A stretch of DNA of 44,172 nucleotides from a virus. Shown piece by piece: positions 31,591 to 41,790 of the stretch. Position 1 is the first letter of the stretch. Each line of letters starts with the position of its first letter. The position numbers were made by a program, and so were the translations under genes. Where the stretch lies: the IMG/VR virus record IMGVR_UViG_3300047550_005405, positions 1 to 44,172 of that record. One strand, given 5' to 3'. The notes under the pieces were generated by a model. It was not told the DNA's origin. It saw only the letters and a list, made by a program, of their open reading frames with translations, and did no database searches.

Positions 31591-34500
31591 CACTGTTCCT
31601 TATAATTGAGCGTTACTGACATCGTACCATCCACCCCCACGGAGAGATTCCGAGCTATCATGAACAGAGCTTTATTGCTCCAGAAACTTGGACCTACGGA
31701 TTCTGTGTTGATGCTGAAGATATCAGACAAATCTATCTCCGTGGGCTTATTGGCGGAAACAAAGAATGATGCTATGGGCTCTCCAGAGTCTTTAAACTCC
31801 AGCCATCGGATCGGATAGTCCCCGGTGCCTGAGAATCCCGCTCCGGAGAGGATATTGCCACTTACGAAACTCGGGCACTTCTTCCTCCTATCTGCCCCCG
31901 TCGCTCCAGTGACATCGTAGTAGGAGTACTCGGCGGATGTCAATGTTCCAGGGTGTCCATACGCGATCATCGACTTCTTCGCCGAGTTGGTCTCGTCGGA
32001 TGAACCTCCATCGTGCCTATCCGGCTGACCACCGGAATTTGTCACGCTCAGGGTGGATCCGTGGGGTGTGAAGGGGATCTGTATGACCCCGGTAGGAGTG
32101 ACCTGGCCGATACTTACGCCACCGATCTTAGCCCCCTCCCGCATTCTCACAAAAAACCTCAGGGGGAAAAGGTTCTGCCCCACGATCTTCTGCGCGAGAA
32201 GGATCCCGTCCGGACGGAGTAGGTCTGGTTTGTACAGGGCGATCGCGCGGTACTTAGCCGTTACGCGGGTCTCGTTGGAGAATGCCGACCCACTCACAAC
32301 AACCACCGGAAGGAGGTAGAGTCTAACACTGGTTCCCGCGGGGATATAAGACTGCTGTGCTACGCCGGAAGTCGTGCGGACGATTATGCTTGCACCATCC
32401 GAGTCCCTCTCGGCGAAGATCGTGTTTGACGATGCCCACAGATCCTTGGGCCACGGGGACGTCTTGGAGAGGTAGTACGTTCCCGCGGTCACGGTGCCGT
32501 TTATATCGAATGCCGTGAATGTCGATATCTCCTTGATCTCCCCGGCTCTGCCGTAGATCGCGTGGCAACTACCCCCGTCGGAGCCAGGGATGCTGGGAAG
32601 TTGGGAGTCTATCTGCCCCACCGAGTCGGTCATACCCTCGCCCACCTCGATGCCACCGTCGCCGGTACTCAACCACGCGGACTGATTGAGTATCAGAACG
32701 TTGTCCTTAAGTGAGTCGGAGTCCAGGTTTACCGGCAAACCCTCGTAGTAGCGGTAGTTAGCACTATTAGGCACCGTCTTATCCACAACGTAGTAGTTCC
32801 CGGCATCCTCCAGCACTCTCACGTCGAAACTATTTCCACTCAGTCCCGACCTATCGTCGGAGTTCTTCGGGTCGATTATACCAAAATTAGGACCGACTCT
32901 CGCTCTGGATATGATGGATCCGGGGTAGGTGTAGGAACCCGGGTTCTCCTGGGGCCAGACAATACCGATCTGCATCTCTCCAAAGTGGTTGCCGTCGCAT
33001 CCGAACTCAACATCATCCACTCCGCAGGTCAGCGAGTAGGAGTCCTTGGACTGGGCGGTTACCCTTGAGAAGAGAAGGTAGAATTCGTCGGTGGTGATGT
33101 CCACTGTGGACAGAAGGGTGGTATCTCGGCGGAACCTGGATAGTTTTAGGGAGACATTCTCCGTGAACCGGAAAAGCAATTCTGCATTTGACCAGAGTCG
33201 GTTCTTTGACTGACCTACATAGATACTCGAGGAGAGATCTCTCTGGATCACGATCTCCGGGCCACTTATACCACTAGGGGAAGAAGAGTACTCCTGGGTG
33301 GGGTTAACGTAGGAAGCAAACACCTTATCCCCGATAAGATGGGAACCCATAAGGGATTTCTCGTACGCGGTCCATCCGATAAACGACCCTCCGCTTCTGA
33401 GATTATCGGACGCTAGTGGGAACGCTGGATCGGGTCCTACGTACGTCAGAGTTGGGATAGGTGATTGCTTATCTCTGCCAAGAGAGACCAGCGTGGTCTC
33501 GTCCTTCTGGTATCGGTTTACGCTGAATATGCCTCTCAGCCTCTGCTCTTCCGGGATAACGCACGTGTACCCCTCCTGGAAGGTAAAACCGTTCTCCCTG
33601 CATCCGTACTGATTGACGAACTTGATCTCGGCATCCGTCGTCGAGGTGACGGACACGGACACTGGGAAGATCTCCTTCTTGTTCGGAAACGAGTTCCCTT
33701 CGGAGTTCACGATGTACTGCTTGGGTTTAAGTCCCAGCACGCTGGCCCAGTCGTAGATAGGGACTTCAGTCGTGTCGGAAGCGATAGCCGGCACGGTGCG
33801 ATTTATCGCCCTCCCGCTTGCCAACGAGACTGTCCCCTCGTCTCCTCCGTCAATGTAGTACGATGCGCCGTACTTCTCCACAAATTGCGGGAGACGGAGT
33901 CTACTTGGACTGTCTACGTACACGCGGTACTTGAAGAAGAAGAACGGGTCTTCGAGGCAGGGTTGTCCCAATTGGTTTTCTATGACAAGTGTATGAACTG
34001 CCACCCAACGAGCCTGCCCATTGCCCTGCGGTACGTAGACATAGAACCTAGCTCCAATAGCTCCGTACCACCCGAACTCGATCTTGTACATCGTGACCGT
34101 GTCCGGATTGAAGATATACCCACTCTCTCCCCGCCCATTGAGTCCGTCACCATTCATCTGGTTCTGCTGGATCACAGTCTCGTAGACCTTCGTGACGCGG
34201 TTCTTTCTCACCTCGTCCTCCAGCAGGAGGACCTCGGAGTCGGTGAGTAGGTCCTTGTACCTAATCACCCCGGTGAGTTGGGAGATGTACGCCTCGCGTT
34301 CGCGGTACTCCGCCTCGGTGAAAAGATCGGTCTGTCCGAGCGGGATTGTCGAACGCCTCACCACGGAGAAATCAGTGCCGTCTTGGAGTCTGAAGAAGTA
34401 CCCGTCGGTGTAGTTTTCGGCTCCCCACTCCAGAAGGGATCCGGGACCGGCACCCTCTTCGGACACACGGACACCGTAGGTAAAAGCGCTTATCCGTCCA

Positions 34501-35816
34501 GGTTGGTAGCGAAAAGCCCGAATGGATGTCAGAGTGATGACGGAGTAGTTCGACTCACTGCCCCCGATGATATTACCGTCGGAGATAGCACCGGAGATCT
34601 GAGGAGTGGCCGGATCGGAGTAACTCTGAGGCCAACTCTCGCCGAAGATCAGCGATTCCGACGGGACGTCGGAGGTGATGAGGAAGTATGGTAGTTTGTA
34701 ATCCAGGACGTACTGGGGTACCTGGGACTGGGAGGCGTATACCTGGAACTCCCAGTTCTTGAGGTTGGTTGGTAGGGAGTTGTAATCTATACCCCAGTAC
34801 TCCTGCCAGAGTTCCGGATTAGGGTTCGTTGCGATACTGTAATGCCCTCTGTTCGGCTCACGCCAGGTGTAACGAGTCGAGGCAAAGAAGAACTTATTGA
34901 AGTTAACTGAGACGTTGGCCTCCTCGGGCTGAAGATCGGAACCGAACAGTTCCGCCAGGTCGATGGTGTCGTTACCGGACTCGGGGGCGAAGTTAACGAG
35001 GGTCCCCTGAGGGATGATGGGAATATTTCCTACGGACTCGAATCTTCCCTGGTTGATATCCAACCAGATCTGATCCCAGTACAGACGATCGAACTTACCG
35101 TCCGGGGTCTTGGGGTACTTACGCTCCAAAAACCCGAGTCGGAAAGCGTTCTTCTGCTCCTGGGTGAAGTTGTTGACCATGTACTCGATGATGTACATAG
35201 CCACGAGGGACTGGAGGTAACGACCCCAACCAGGTCCGGGATTATCCACGACCCCGTTGATCTTATTGGATACGGGTGGGTTTCCGGGATTGGTGTACGG
35301 TACGGGGTAGGATGTTAGGACAACCGAGGATCCCTCCTTGTAATCGTAGTCCTTTACCGGGACGTGAGGTCCGGCAGGGGAGTTCTTTGAGATCCAAGAC
35401 CCACCTTGGGAGGTGTCAGGGTAACCGTAGTACACCACCCAGTCCTTTCGGTTGAGACCGTAAGAGCTTACGTTATCGAATATACCCTGCTGAGTCTCCC
35501 GCCGGTCTATGCCCAGGAGCGAACGGCTCACGGCGCTCTGCTCGGCAAACTGCTCCTCTACCGGAAGAGCGGCCGGTCGGCCTTTGCTGTAGATGTTCCG
35601 GGTAGAAAGACCATCCTTCCTGTAGGATTTCGAGTCGGTCACTACTGCCACGGACCCCCTGGAGAGGTAGTCTGGGGGATAGTACACGTCTTTCCTTGAG
35701 ATCAGTACATTCCCCTCGTCGGAGAAGAGCGCACTTCCCCGGTAACTGATCATCTGTAGCTCTTTCTCGTAGGTCCTAGCGCCGGACTTCTGCGCTTTTA
35801 TGCGGTACTGGGCCAT
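31590..35816 (-). CDS. Giant virion structural protein, cyanomyovirus type (paralogue 1)
   Basis: 1408 residues, ATG at 35816. Signature segments: SRSLLGIDRRETQQGIFDNV near 95-115, FRYQPGRISAFTYGVR near 434-450, GYFFRLQDGTDFSVVRRS near 475-495, VTMYKIEFGWYGAIGARFYV near 570-590, and KYGASYYIDGGDEGTV near 647-662. All five recur in the downstream-adjacent paralogue at 35823-38951, and I recall them from large conserved cyanophage structural proteins. The C-terminal half is different and beta-rich. The gene is six bases from the paralogue and overlaps the LRR gene by one base (TGATG), so all are one transcription unit. Probably a baseplate or fibre-network component. Confidence 0.83.
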   Translation of the reverse strand: MAQYRIKAQKSGARTYEKELQMISYRGSALFSDEGNVLISRKDVYYPPDYLSRGSVAVVTDSKSYRKDGLSTRNIYSKGRPAALPVEEQFAEQSAVSRSLLGIDRRETQQGIFDNVSSYGLNRKDWVVYYGYPDTSQGGSWISKNSPAGPHVPVKDYDYKEGSSVVLTSYPVPYTNPGNPPVSNKINGVVDNPGPGWGRYLQSLVAMYIIEYMVNNFTQEQKNAFRLGFLERKYPKTPDGKFDRLYWDQIWLDINQGRFESVGNIPIIPQGTLVNFAPESGNDTIDLAELFGSDLQPEEANVSVNFNKFFFASTRYTWREPNRGHYSIATNPNPELWQEYWGIDYNSLPTNLKNWEFQVYASQSQVPQYVLDYKLPYFLITSDVPSESLIFGESWPQSYSDPATPQISGAISDGNIIGGSESNYSVITLTSIRAFRYQPGRISAFTYGVRVSEEGAGPGSLLEWGAENYTDGYFFRLQDGTDFSVVRRSTIPLGQTDLFTEAEYREREAYISQLTGVIRYKDLLTDSEVLLLEDEVRKNRVTKVYETVIQQNQMNGDGLNGRGESGYIFNPDTVTMYKIEFGWYGAIGARFYVYVPQGNGQARWVAVHTLVIENQLGQPCLEDPFFFFKYRVYVDSPSRLRLPQFVEKYGASYYIDGGDEGTVSLASGRAINRTVPAIASDTTEVPIYDWASVLGLKPKQYIVNSEGNSFPNKKEIFPVSVSVTSTTDAEIKFVNQYGCRENGFTFQEGYTCVIPEEQRLRGIFSVNRYQKDETTLVSLGRDKQSPIPTLTYVGPDPAFPLASDNLRSGGSFIGWTAYEKSLMGSHLIGDKVFASYVNPTQEYSSSPSGISGPEIVIQRDLSSSIYVGQSKNRLWSNAELLFRFTENVSLKLSRFRRDTTLLSTVDITTDEFYLLFSRVTAQSKDSYSLTCGVDDVEFGCDGNHFGEMQIGIVWPQENPGSYTYPGSIISRARVGPNFGIIDPKNSDDRSGLSGNSFDVRVLEDAGNYYVVDKTVPNSANYRYYEGLPVNLDSDSLKDNVLILNQSAWLSTGDGGIEVGEGMTDSVGQIDSQLPSIPGSDGGSCHAIYGRAGEIKEISTFTAFDINGTVTAGTYYLSKTSPWPKDLWASSNTIFAERDSDGASIIVRTTSGVAQQSYIPAGTSVRLYLLPVVVVSGSAFSNETRVTAKYRAIALYKPDLLRPDGILLAQKIVGQNLFPLRFFVRMREGAKIGGVSIGQVTPTGVIQIPFTPHGSTLSVTNSGGQPDRHDGGSSDETNSAKKSMIAYGHPGTLTSAEYSYYDVTGATGADRRKKCPSFVSGNILSGAGFSGTGDYPIRWLEFKDSGEPIASFFVSANKPTEIDLSDIFSINTESVGPSFWSNKALFMIARNLSVGVDGTMSVTLNYKEQ

Positions 35817-35822
35817 GGGTTA

Positions 35823-38800
35823 TCACTGCTCCTCCCAGGTAAGGGCATTATTGACCTTGAATGGTGAGGTGCCGGGGGTGGATGAGCCCAGAGCCTGAGT
35901 CGAGATGTCGTAATGCCCTTGGAGGTTGATGATGTCCACCTCGTCGGTGAGAGGGAAGGACAGGTACTCCTTGTTGTACGCAAAGTAATCTTGAAGGTCG
36001 AACTGATACCCACCAGCGTTAGTGTAGTACGAGAGGATCTCATTGCCGGTGTCAGGTACTGGCGTGAGATCGAGATCCTGGGCTATCTGGACCCCGGAGA
36101 GACGCGTGATATCCTCCCAGGTGGCGAATCCGTCCACCTCCAGGCGATTCCACTTGGTCTGGTCGGTTGAGGCGCTGGAACCCAAGACCCCTGAGCCGGC
36201 ACTCAGAACCGCCTCAGAGAAGACTCCGGAGGAGCTGACAGTGAGGTGGCGTTCTGGGATAAACAGTCCGACAATGTAGACATCCTCCGGGTAGGAGAAG
36301 AACTTCTCGAAGAAGTATCCCGCGGAGGTTCTCGACAGTTTCCCGAGGATCGGGGTGTAGGCGGAGGGGGAGGTTGTTCCGATGGTCCAGCCTGTCGAGG
36401 CGGTTGACTGAGAGGTCGTACCCAAGAAGTACCCGTAGCGATACTTACCAACGTCTATCGCCGGAGGAGTCGCGAACCCTATCTGGACCGGGAGGGTGGA
36501 GTTCTTGGTGTTCACGTACTGATTCGCTGTGGTCACCGGATCGCGGACTATGCTGGCCCCAGTGTAAGCCACATCGGTGCCAAGAGAGGTGGATGTGTTG
36601 GTAACGATGAACAGCGGGTTCTTGATCGCTCTCAAGGTGAGGAGCTCGCCGGAGGTACCTCCGGTCACTCCGGCTCCGTACTTGATTGGGTAGATCTGGA
36701 GGCGGTTACGTACCGGTTTACCATCTCTGTTGTAGATGAAGTCCTTGGCGCGGACCGTGAGCAGGGACCGTTGAGCCCTAGGGATGATAAGTCTTACCCC
36801 GGTGGCAGCGGAAGCCGGGAGCGACGAGCTCGTGAAATGAAGTGTGATATTATCCCCGTTCTTAGTCACCCACTTGACTTTAGCAGTCGAGTCGGAGGCG
36901 AGGTACGCTCCTATGAGTCCCACAGCCACGGATCCCGAGAGATTAGGATGGGTTGTTACGGAGTACCTAAGCGCGGCGCCCGCTATCGCCCCCTCGTCGG
37001 TGGCTCTCACCCAATTATTCGCGGTGAAGTCGTAGAAACCTTTGGGGACCTCGCGGGGGAAATCCGAGGCCTTGGAGAGTAAACGAACGGTGCCCTTGTC
37101 TCCACCATCGATGTAGTAGGAGGCACCGTATTTTACCAGCGTGTTGCCAATGTCCGTTGACTCCAGACCACTCTCCAGACCTCCATGGGTTAGGTAGGTG
37201 ATGGGGAGAGTAGCGTTACCGAGGGAGGCAACGGAATGCTGGTTGGAGGCCCTGATGTGGTGAACGCGGACCCAACGGGCCTGATTGTTACCTACAGGAA
37301 CGTAGCAGAGGAAGATAGCACCAACGGCTCCGTACCAGGAGAACTCGATCTTCCACATCGTCACCTTTGTGAAATCGATGTTGTAGGCGGAGGTGGTCAT
37401 CAGGTCCTCATTATCCGCCGTCTTTATCTTCTGGCCTGGTAGATTGACCACGGAGCCCCCACCGACAGTATTATCCTCAGCAGCCGTGTTAACGTCGCTC
37501 CACCTCACAACCGACTCAGTACCATCGAGCTTATCGCCGGAGAACATCGCCCTACACGGCCTCCACTCGTACACCATGCGGTAGGGTTTGGGAACGCAGA
37601 GATTGAACCACTCCTTCAGAGTCACGTTTCCGTCGGTGACGGTACGAGCCTTTACATTCAGCGCGGCTCCCGACCCGGGGATATTCGGCGAGGCGGAGTG
37701 CTGCGCGTCGGTGATCCTGTAGGAGGAGTCGGTACCCTGGGTGTTAACGAGCAGGTGCCATACCTTCTTCTCTTTATTTGTCTCCGACGGAGTAACGTCC
37801 CACGTATTCGCGGCGATGGCGGAACTATAAGAGGTGATGGAGGAACCATCAGTGCCCCACTCCGAGGACTGCAGACCGGATTTGGTGGATGGGAAGGTGT
37901 TGTAGGACGCCTTGCGATTGAGATTGGATACGATCTGGTAGAAGTTGCAGTGGGCGTCGAGTCGGATGTACCCGCGTTCGAGCGAAGTGCTCTCGGGGCT
38001 TAGTGATACCGTCTTCGATTGGTCGAATGGGAACTGGTACTTACGGTCGGTCATCACCTCCGACCACGTGGATGTAGTGCCATTGTAGGTTGCTAGGCGC
38101 ACGGCGTATCCGGAGTCCGGTCTGTAGTTCTTCAGCGCGCCGGAGGGATCGTTTGCGGTGTCGATAGAGACCACATCGGCCGGAGAGTAGACCAGCGAGG
38201 GGTCGTAGATCGCCGCGGCAGTGTAGACCAGACCATCTCTGACGATCACGGGATCGACTCCGGCAATACCGAAGTTGGTCGCCGTGTTGAAGGTGGTATC
38301 GTCGCCATTCTGGAACCAGCTTAGCGCACCGGCATAGCCCGAGGGCTCGGAGGGAATGATGGCCTGGGTACGACGAACGCAGCGGAAATCGTTACCTTTC
38401 CCGGCATTTACCGCCTCGAAGTAGTAACCGTCGAACTTGTCAAAGATACCCCACTTCTTGATCGAGGGGGCACCTTTCATCTTGGCCTGGAGCGCTGCCG
38501 CCTGGGCCTCCGGATCGCGAGTAACGTTCATCTTCACGCCCATGGTGGAGGCCGAGACGCGCCCGGGTTGGTAACGGAAGAAACGTTTGGAGGTCAGTAC
38601 GGTAGTCTTTCCGTCCGGAGCGACGAGTCTAGCTCCGGCTTCCTCGGGGATGTGCTCCACACCGTAACTGATCCCTCTGGCCCCGCCGGATGCCGGAGTG
38701 TTCTCTTGAGGGTACTGTGCCCACTCGGAGGGATTGACGTCGTAGGTATTGACATCCGCAAAGATTCCAAGAGCAACCTCAGCTCTCGGAATACCGAGAA

Positions 38801-38951
38801 GACTCAGTGCCACCTCCGACTGAATCTTATTCTGCTCCTCAACGGGGATCGGAGCCTGATCCTCCGCGAAAACAACCGGGAGGGAGTTGGCCGCGGGTTG
38901 TTGGCCTAGAGGTACCGGAGAAGTTCTTCCGACGCTGACTTTTGATGCCAT
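35823..38951 (-). CDS. Giant virion structural protein, cyanomyovirus type (paralogue 2)
   Basis: 1042 residues from the ATG at 38951 (an upstream TTG at 38975 is open but lies within the promoter-like region). Segments shared with the neighbour at 31590-35816: ALSLLGIPRAEVALGIFADV near 65-85, FRYQPGRVSASTMGVK near 123-140, VRRTQAI, VTMWKIEFSWYGAVGAIF near 528-546, and KYGASYYIDGGDKGTV near 606-622. The intervening regions differ greatly in length, about 300 residues shorter between the first two blocks, so this is an old duplication with insertions. It is the first gene of a minus-strand unit preceded by a terminator and a GTTTAAAG box. Structural role inferred from the cyanophage-like signatures. 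Confidence 0.82.
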   Translation of the reverse strand: MASKVSVGRTSPVPLGQQPAANSLPVVFAEDQAPIPVEEQNKIQSEVALSLLGIPRAEVALGIFADVNTYDVNPSEWAQYPQENTPASGGARGISYGVEHIPEEAGARLVAPDGKTTVLTSKRFFRYQPGRVSASTMGVKMNVTRDPEAQAAALQAKMKGAPSIKKWGIFDKFDGYYFEAVNAGKGNDFRCVRRTQAIIPSEPSGYAGALSWFQNGDDTTFNTATNFGIAGVDPVIVRDGLVYTAAAIYDPSLVYSPADVVSIDTANDPSGALKNYRPDSGYAVRLATYNGTTSTWSEVMTDRKYQFPFDQSKTVSLSPESTSLERGYIRLDAHCNFYQIVSNLNRKASYNTFPSTKSGLQSSEWGTDGSSITSYSSAIAANTWDVTPSETNKEKKVWHLLVNTQGTDSSYRITDAQHSASPNIPGSGAALNVKARTVTDGNVTLKEWFNLCVPKPYRMVYEWRPCRAMFSGDKLDGTESVVRWSDVNTAAEDNTVGGGSVVNLPGQKIKTADNEDLMTTSAYNIDFTKVTMWKIEFSWYGAVGAIFLCYVPVGNNQARWVRVHHIRASNQHSVASLGNATLPITYLTHGGLESGLESTDIGNTLVKYGASYYIDGGDKGTVRLLSKASDFPREVPKGFYDFTANNWVRATDEGAIAGAALRYSVTTHPNLSGSVAVGLIGAYLASDSTAKVKWVTKNGDNITLHFTSSSLPASAATGVRLIIPRAQRSLLTVRAKDFIYNRDGKPVRNRLQIYPIKYGAGVTGGTSGELLTLRAIKNPLFIVTNTSTSLGTDVAYTGASIVRDPVTTANQYVNTKNSTLPVQIGFATPPAIDVGKYRYGYFLGTTSQSTASTGWTIGTTSPSAYTPILGKLSRTSAGYFFEKFFSYPEDVYIVGLFIPERHLTVSSSGVFSEAVLSAGSGVLGSSASTDQTKWNRLEVDGFATWEDITRLSGVQIAQDLDLTPVPDTGNEILSYYTNAGGYQFDLQDYFAYNKEYLSFPLTDEVDIINLQGHYDISTQALGSSTPGTSPFKVNNALTWEEQ

Positions 38952-38965
38952 TGTAAATGGATTCT

Positions 38966-38986
38966 CTATATACAACTACTTTAAAC
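38966..38986 (-). promoter_or_regulatory. Candidate phage promoter: GTTTAAAG-TAGTTG-TATATAG
   Basis: Minus-strand GTTTAAAG at 38986-38979, then TATATAG at 38972-38966 after six bases, 35 bases before the ATG at 38951. It stands just after a terminator for the upstream unit, where a new promoter is needed. Confidence 0.55.
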
Positions 38987-39004
38987 ATTACCTGTCAAAC
39001 GGAG

Positions 39005-39042
39005 AAAGGCCGGGAGGAAGGGTAAGTCCTCCTCTCCCGGCC
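39005..39042 (-). terminator. Intrinsic terminator after the tailspike unit
   Basis: GGCCGGGAG (39008-39016) and CTCCCGGCC (39034-39042) form a 9-bp GC stem; read on the minus strand it is followed by TTTCTCC. It lies just after the tailspike stop at 39068 and before the promoter-like box for the next unit. The U-tract is short, so efficiency is uncertain. Confidence 0.7.
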
Positions 39043-39067
39043 ACTTTGCTAGAGGATATCTCGCGGA

Positions 39068-41407
39068 TCACTCCGAGACGTAGATGTTACCGTCGGCAAT
39101 GAAATAGTTATTCTTGACTAGCCCGAGGTAACCGGTCGGGGTCGAGTAGATATCCGAACTCGAGGTGAATTTACTCGCCACCGTGGACGGCGTTGTGATG
39201 ACGATCGCCGAGTTACTCGTGTCAACATCCACGATCGTCAGCGTGGTGTTATCCGCCCAGTCGGCTAATTCCGCTCCGGTAACGCCGATCCCAGTGGTGC
39301 TCACCGCGTCGTTAGAGGCGTTGCCCCCGGCGAAGAAGAGCAAGGAGAGGATATCTGAAGTGTTACGGAAGAACACCTTCACGGTTGTTGCGGAAGCGTA
39401 CGCGATACGGTCGATGGCATATCGCCCGAGAGTCACGGTGGCTGTGATCCTGTAACCGTATCCGTAGTTCGCCGTGCCGGAACCATCGGGCTTTAGCAGG
39501 TCGTAGGAACTTGTTCCACGGATCGCTCTGCCTTGATTCGCTCCCCCGACGCCAGTGATGGAGGCCACGGGAGCGGTGATGCCAAATATCCCCGCTTCGA
39601 GCTGCGGGCGGTTCTCTATCACGTGGAGGTAGGTGGCACTGGCCCCTGTATTATACTGGTACGAGGAGTTGAGTGGGTAGACCCTTGCCGAGATGGATCC
39701 GGGCGAGATCGCCGCCGGGAACCCGCCGTCGGTCACAGTGAAGTACGTCGGGGTCATCGCCACTCCGCGTTTCACGTCGAGACTTACTCTGCTGTACTCG
39801 TTCTGGTAAAGATCCACGGTGCGGATGATGGATCCCGACTCGTTGAAGGTGAGGTTTCCTTGGGCATTCCAGGTATCCGAGGCGTTAAGCCTGATTCCGG
39901 TCTCACCGCAGTTATCAATGATATTGTTATTGATCAGTGAGGCGTCGATGCCTATAAAATCCACGGCTCCGGAGCAGTTCTGGAAGAGATTGCCCTGGGC
40001 GATGATGCGACTCGATTCCCTGATCTTGAGAGGGGAGATATTGAGTTCGTAGGGTTTGGAGAGCTCGAAGACCCGGTTGTTAGTGAAGTTTATCTTATTG
40101 GAGTCCAGAGAGTACAGAGCCGCTCCGGCTCCGTTGTAGAATGAGCAGTTTGAGATGCGGATACCATCGGCGTACTCCAGCGCGAGCGCGTCGTGGTACT
40201 TGTCCCCGAGTCCGTACGTATCATTCTCTGGGAGGTTGATGGGAAACGTCTCGGTCTTATTGCCATTGAAGGCAAGATCGCGGATGGTCACACCCTCGAT
40301 ACGATTAGTCACTCCCGACCCGATCATGCCAATAAACCCGAAGGTTCCCTGTGGGTTTACGTGAGTCGGCATTCGCTTCAGAACCGAGGAGTCCCCGGAA
40401 CCCCTCAGCACGAGTCCGCTGTACTGACTAGCCGGAATTACTGAGCTATAGAGCGAGAGGTTGCGCACTGAGTACGTTCCGGCGGGGATAAAAACGTCCC
40501 TCACCGAGCTGGAGGCGGCGAAGTCGATGGCGTCTTGGAACGGTTTTGTATCGTCAAACTTGAACTTCACCCTGATGGAGACGCTGTCCAGTCCTGTGAA
40601 TACACCCGTCTGAGAAGCGGCGTCGGCGCACTCCAGGATACCGGAAAGCCCCCTGTTTACGATCTTAAGCCTCCTCTTCACGATGATGGTCTTCGCGGAG
40701 ATCACTCCAGACGACACGGAGATGATACCCTCGAATAGTTCGGGGTCGAAAAGTCCGCTATTCAGACGGGTCTCGTCCCAAGACGGTACCTGAGTCGAGC
40801 CCCTGTCATTGAAGGTGATCGTGGTATTACCACCGAAGATATTGTTACTGGGGACGCCCAGGAAAGTGATCTGTCCGGTTCCCCACTGCCTGTAGATCAC
40901 TGGTACCCACTCGGCAGTGGCTCTGTTCAGAGTGAAACGTACGTAGTTCTCCTCGTCGAACTGCGTCTGCGGATCACGGTAGACGTCGGGAAGGGTGAGG
41001 GTCTTGACGTAGGGGGAGAATTTTCCGGTTACGACATTGAACGGAAAGATGAAGTACCTGAGGGTCTTGCTGGTGGATGTTCCGGCCTGGACAACAGAAC
41101 CTACTCCCTCGGGGGCTCCGATGTTCGTCAAGATGCCGTCGTAGTCCCCGACCGGAGGAGTGGAAGTATCAAGGTAGAAGAAGGCGTAGAGCTCCTGCCC
41201 GACCTGGAAGTAATCCTTCTCGTACTGGGAGAAGGACGGGATGTCCCCAATGCTTATGACGCTCCCGTTCCCGTTGAGGCCTCTCACCCGGCCCTCAAAG
41301 TACTGGTCCAGACCGGCGGCTCCGAACGACTTAACGTTCACGTAGGAGTTCCTGTCAGCGTCGATCTGGATAAGAGTTGATGTCTGTGTGCGACCGATGT
41401 ATCTCAT
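39068..41407 (-). CDS. Right-handed beta-helix tailspike/fibre protein
   Basis: 779 residues, ATG at 41407 with GAGG six bases upstream. From about 290 to 525 the protein has the repeating signature of a parallel beta-helix: DVFIPAGTYSVRNLSL, GLVLRGSGDSSVL, IEGVTIRDLAFNGNK, GIRISNCSFYNGAGAA, KINFTNNRVFELS, RIIAQGNLFQNCSGA, SLINNNIIDNCGETGIRL. This is the pectate-lyase-3-like/NosD-like pattern of tailspikes that bind or cleave host polysaccharide. I do not see a definite catalytic triad. The first 200 residues (MRYIGRTQTSTLIQID) are a probable virion-attachment region; the last 150 are beta-rich. It lies eight bases after the small gene at 41416-41787 and is followed by a terminator. Confidence 0.83.
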   Translation of the reverse strand: MRYIGRTQTSTLIQIDADRNSYVNVKSFGAAGLDQYFEGRVRGLNGNGSVISIGDIPSFSQYEKDYFQVGQELYAFFYLDTSTPPVGDYDGILTNIGAPEGVGSVVQAGTSTSKTLRYFIFPFNVVTGKFSPYVKTLTLPDVYRDPQTQFDEENYVRFTLNRATAEWVPVIYRQWGTGQITFLGVPSNNIFGGNTTITFNDRGSTQVPSWDETRLNSGLFDPELFEGIISVSSGVISAKTIIVKRRLKIVNRGLSGILECADAASQTGVFTGLDSVSIRVKFKFDDTKPFQDAIDFAASSSVRDVFIPAGTYSVRNLSLYSSVIPASQYSGLVLRGSGDSSVLKRMPTHVNPQGTFGFIGMIGSGVTNRIEGVTIRDLAFNGNKTETFPINLPENDTYGLGDKYHDALALEYADGIRISNCSFYNGAGAALYSLDSNKINFTNNRVFELSKPYELNISPLKIRESSRIIAQGNLFQNCSGAVDFIGIDASLINNNIIDNCGETGIRLNASDTWNAQGNLTFNESGSIIRTVDLYQNEYSRVSLDVKRGVAMTPTYFTVTDGGFPAAISPGSISARVYPLNSSYQYNTGASATYLHVIENRPQLEAGIFGITAPVASITGVGGANQGRAIRGTSSYDLLKPDGSGTANYGYGYRITATVTLGRYAIDRIAYASATTVKVFFRNTSDILSLLFFAGGNASNDAVSTTGIGVTGAELADWADNTTLTIVDVDTSNSAIVITTPSTVASKFTSSSDIYSTPTGYLGLVKNNYFIADGNIYVSE

Positions 41408-41415
41408 GTCTATCC

Positions 41416-41787
41416 TCAGCTGGCTGGAGTGTAGATCACGTAAGAGACCGCCATGTCCACCGAGTTAGCACCATTGGAATCAACCCACGCCTTCAGCAAG
41501 TCGTTTCTCCCGAGGACAAACTTATTACCATCCATGACCTCGAAGGAGGTCTGGGAGGGAACGGCCACATCGTAGAGCAGGTGGGCGGCGGTGGGACTAC
41601 CGGACTTCTGCAGGGTCATATTGATGCCCCGGGTGGTCTGGGACTTATTGGCAACCATGATCGACAGGATCATCGCGTAGCCATTCGCGGGGATGAGGGT
41701 GGTGTCGAACACCGTCGTGGCCGATGCCGAATTGGCGGAGACGTTGGTGTAAGCCGACGAGTAGAAATTATTTACTGGGTAAGTCAT
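41416..41787 (-). CDS. Small virion structural protein
   Basis: 123 residues, ATG at 41787. The form 'IPANGYAMILSIMVANKSQTTR ... LLYDVAVPSQTSFEVMDGNKFVLGRNDLLKAWV', quoted here with breaks, is the pattern of small beta-sandwich virion proteins that I know from tailed marine phages, with alternating strand residues and a 'P-x-x-x-x-x-x-V ... K-hydrophobic-V-L-x-x-x-D' end. No cysteine or catalytic motif. It sits in a three-gene unit with the protein at 41791-42081 and the tailspike, with gaps of three and eight bases; it may link the tailspike to the tail or be a neck/head-decoration component. Family name not known to me. Confidence 0.65.
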   Translation of the reverse strand: MTYPVNNFYSSAYTNVSANSASATTVFDTTLIPANGYAMILSIMVANKSQTTRGINMTLQKSGSPTAAHLLYDVAVPSQTSFEVMDGNKFVLGRNDLLKAWVDSNGANSVDMAVSYVIYTPAS

Positions 41788-41790
41788 TGA

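Noticed and set aside
33465-34250. Plus-strand open frame of 261 codons
   Set aside because: It lies wholly inside the minus-strand giant structural gene, which has strong family signatures; the plus-frame translation has no motif and unusual composition.
38952-38975. Upstream TTG start for the 35823-38951 gene
   Set aside because: The extension would place codons inside the TATATAG element; the ATG at 38951 gives the expected promoter-to-start distance.
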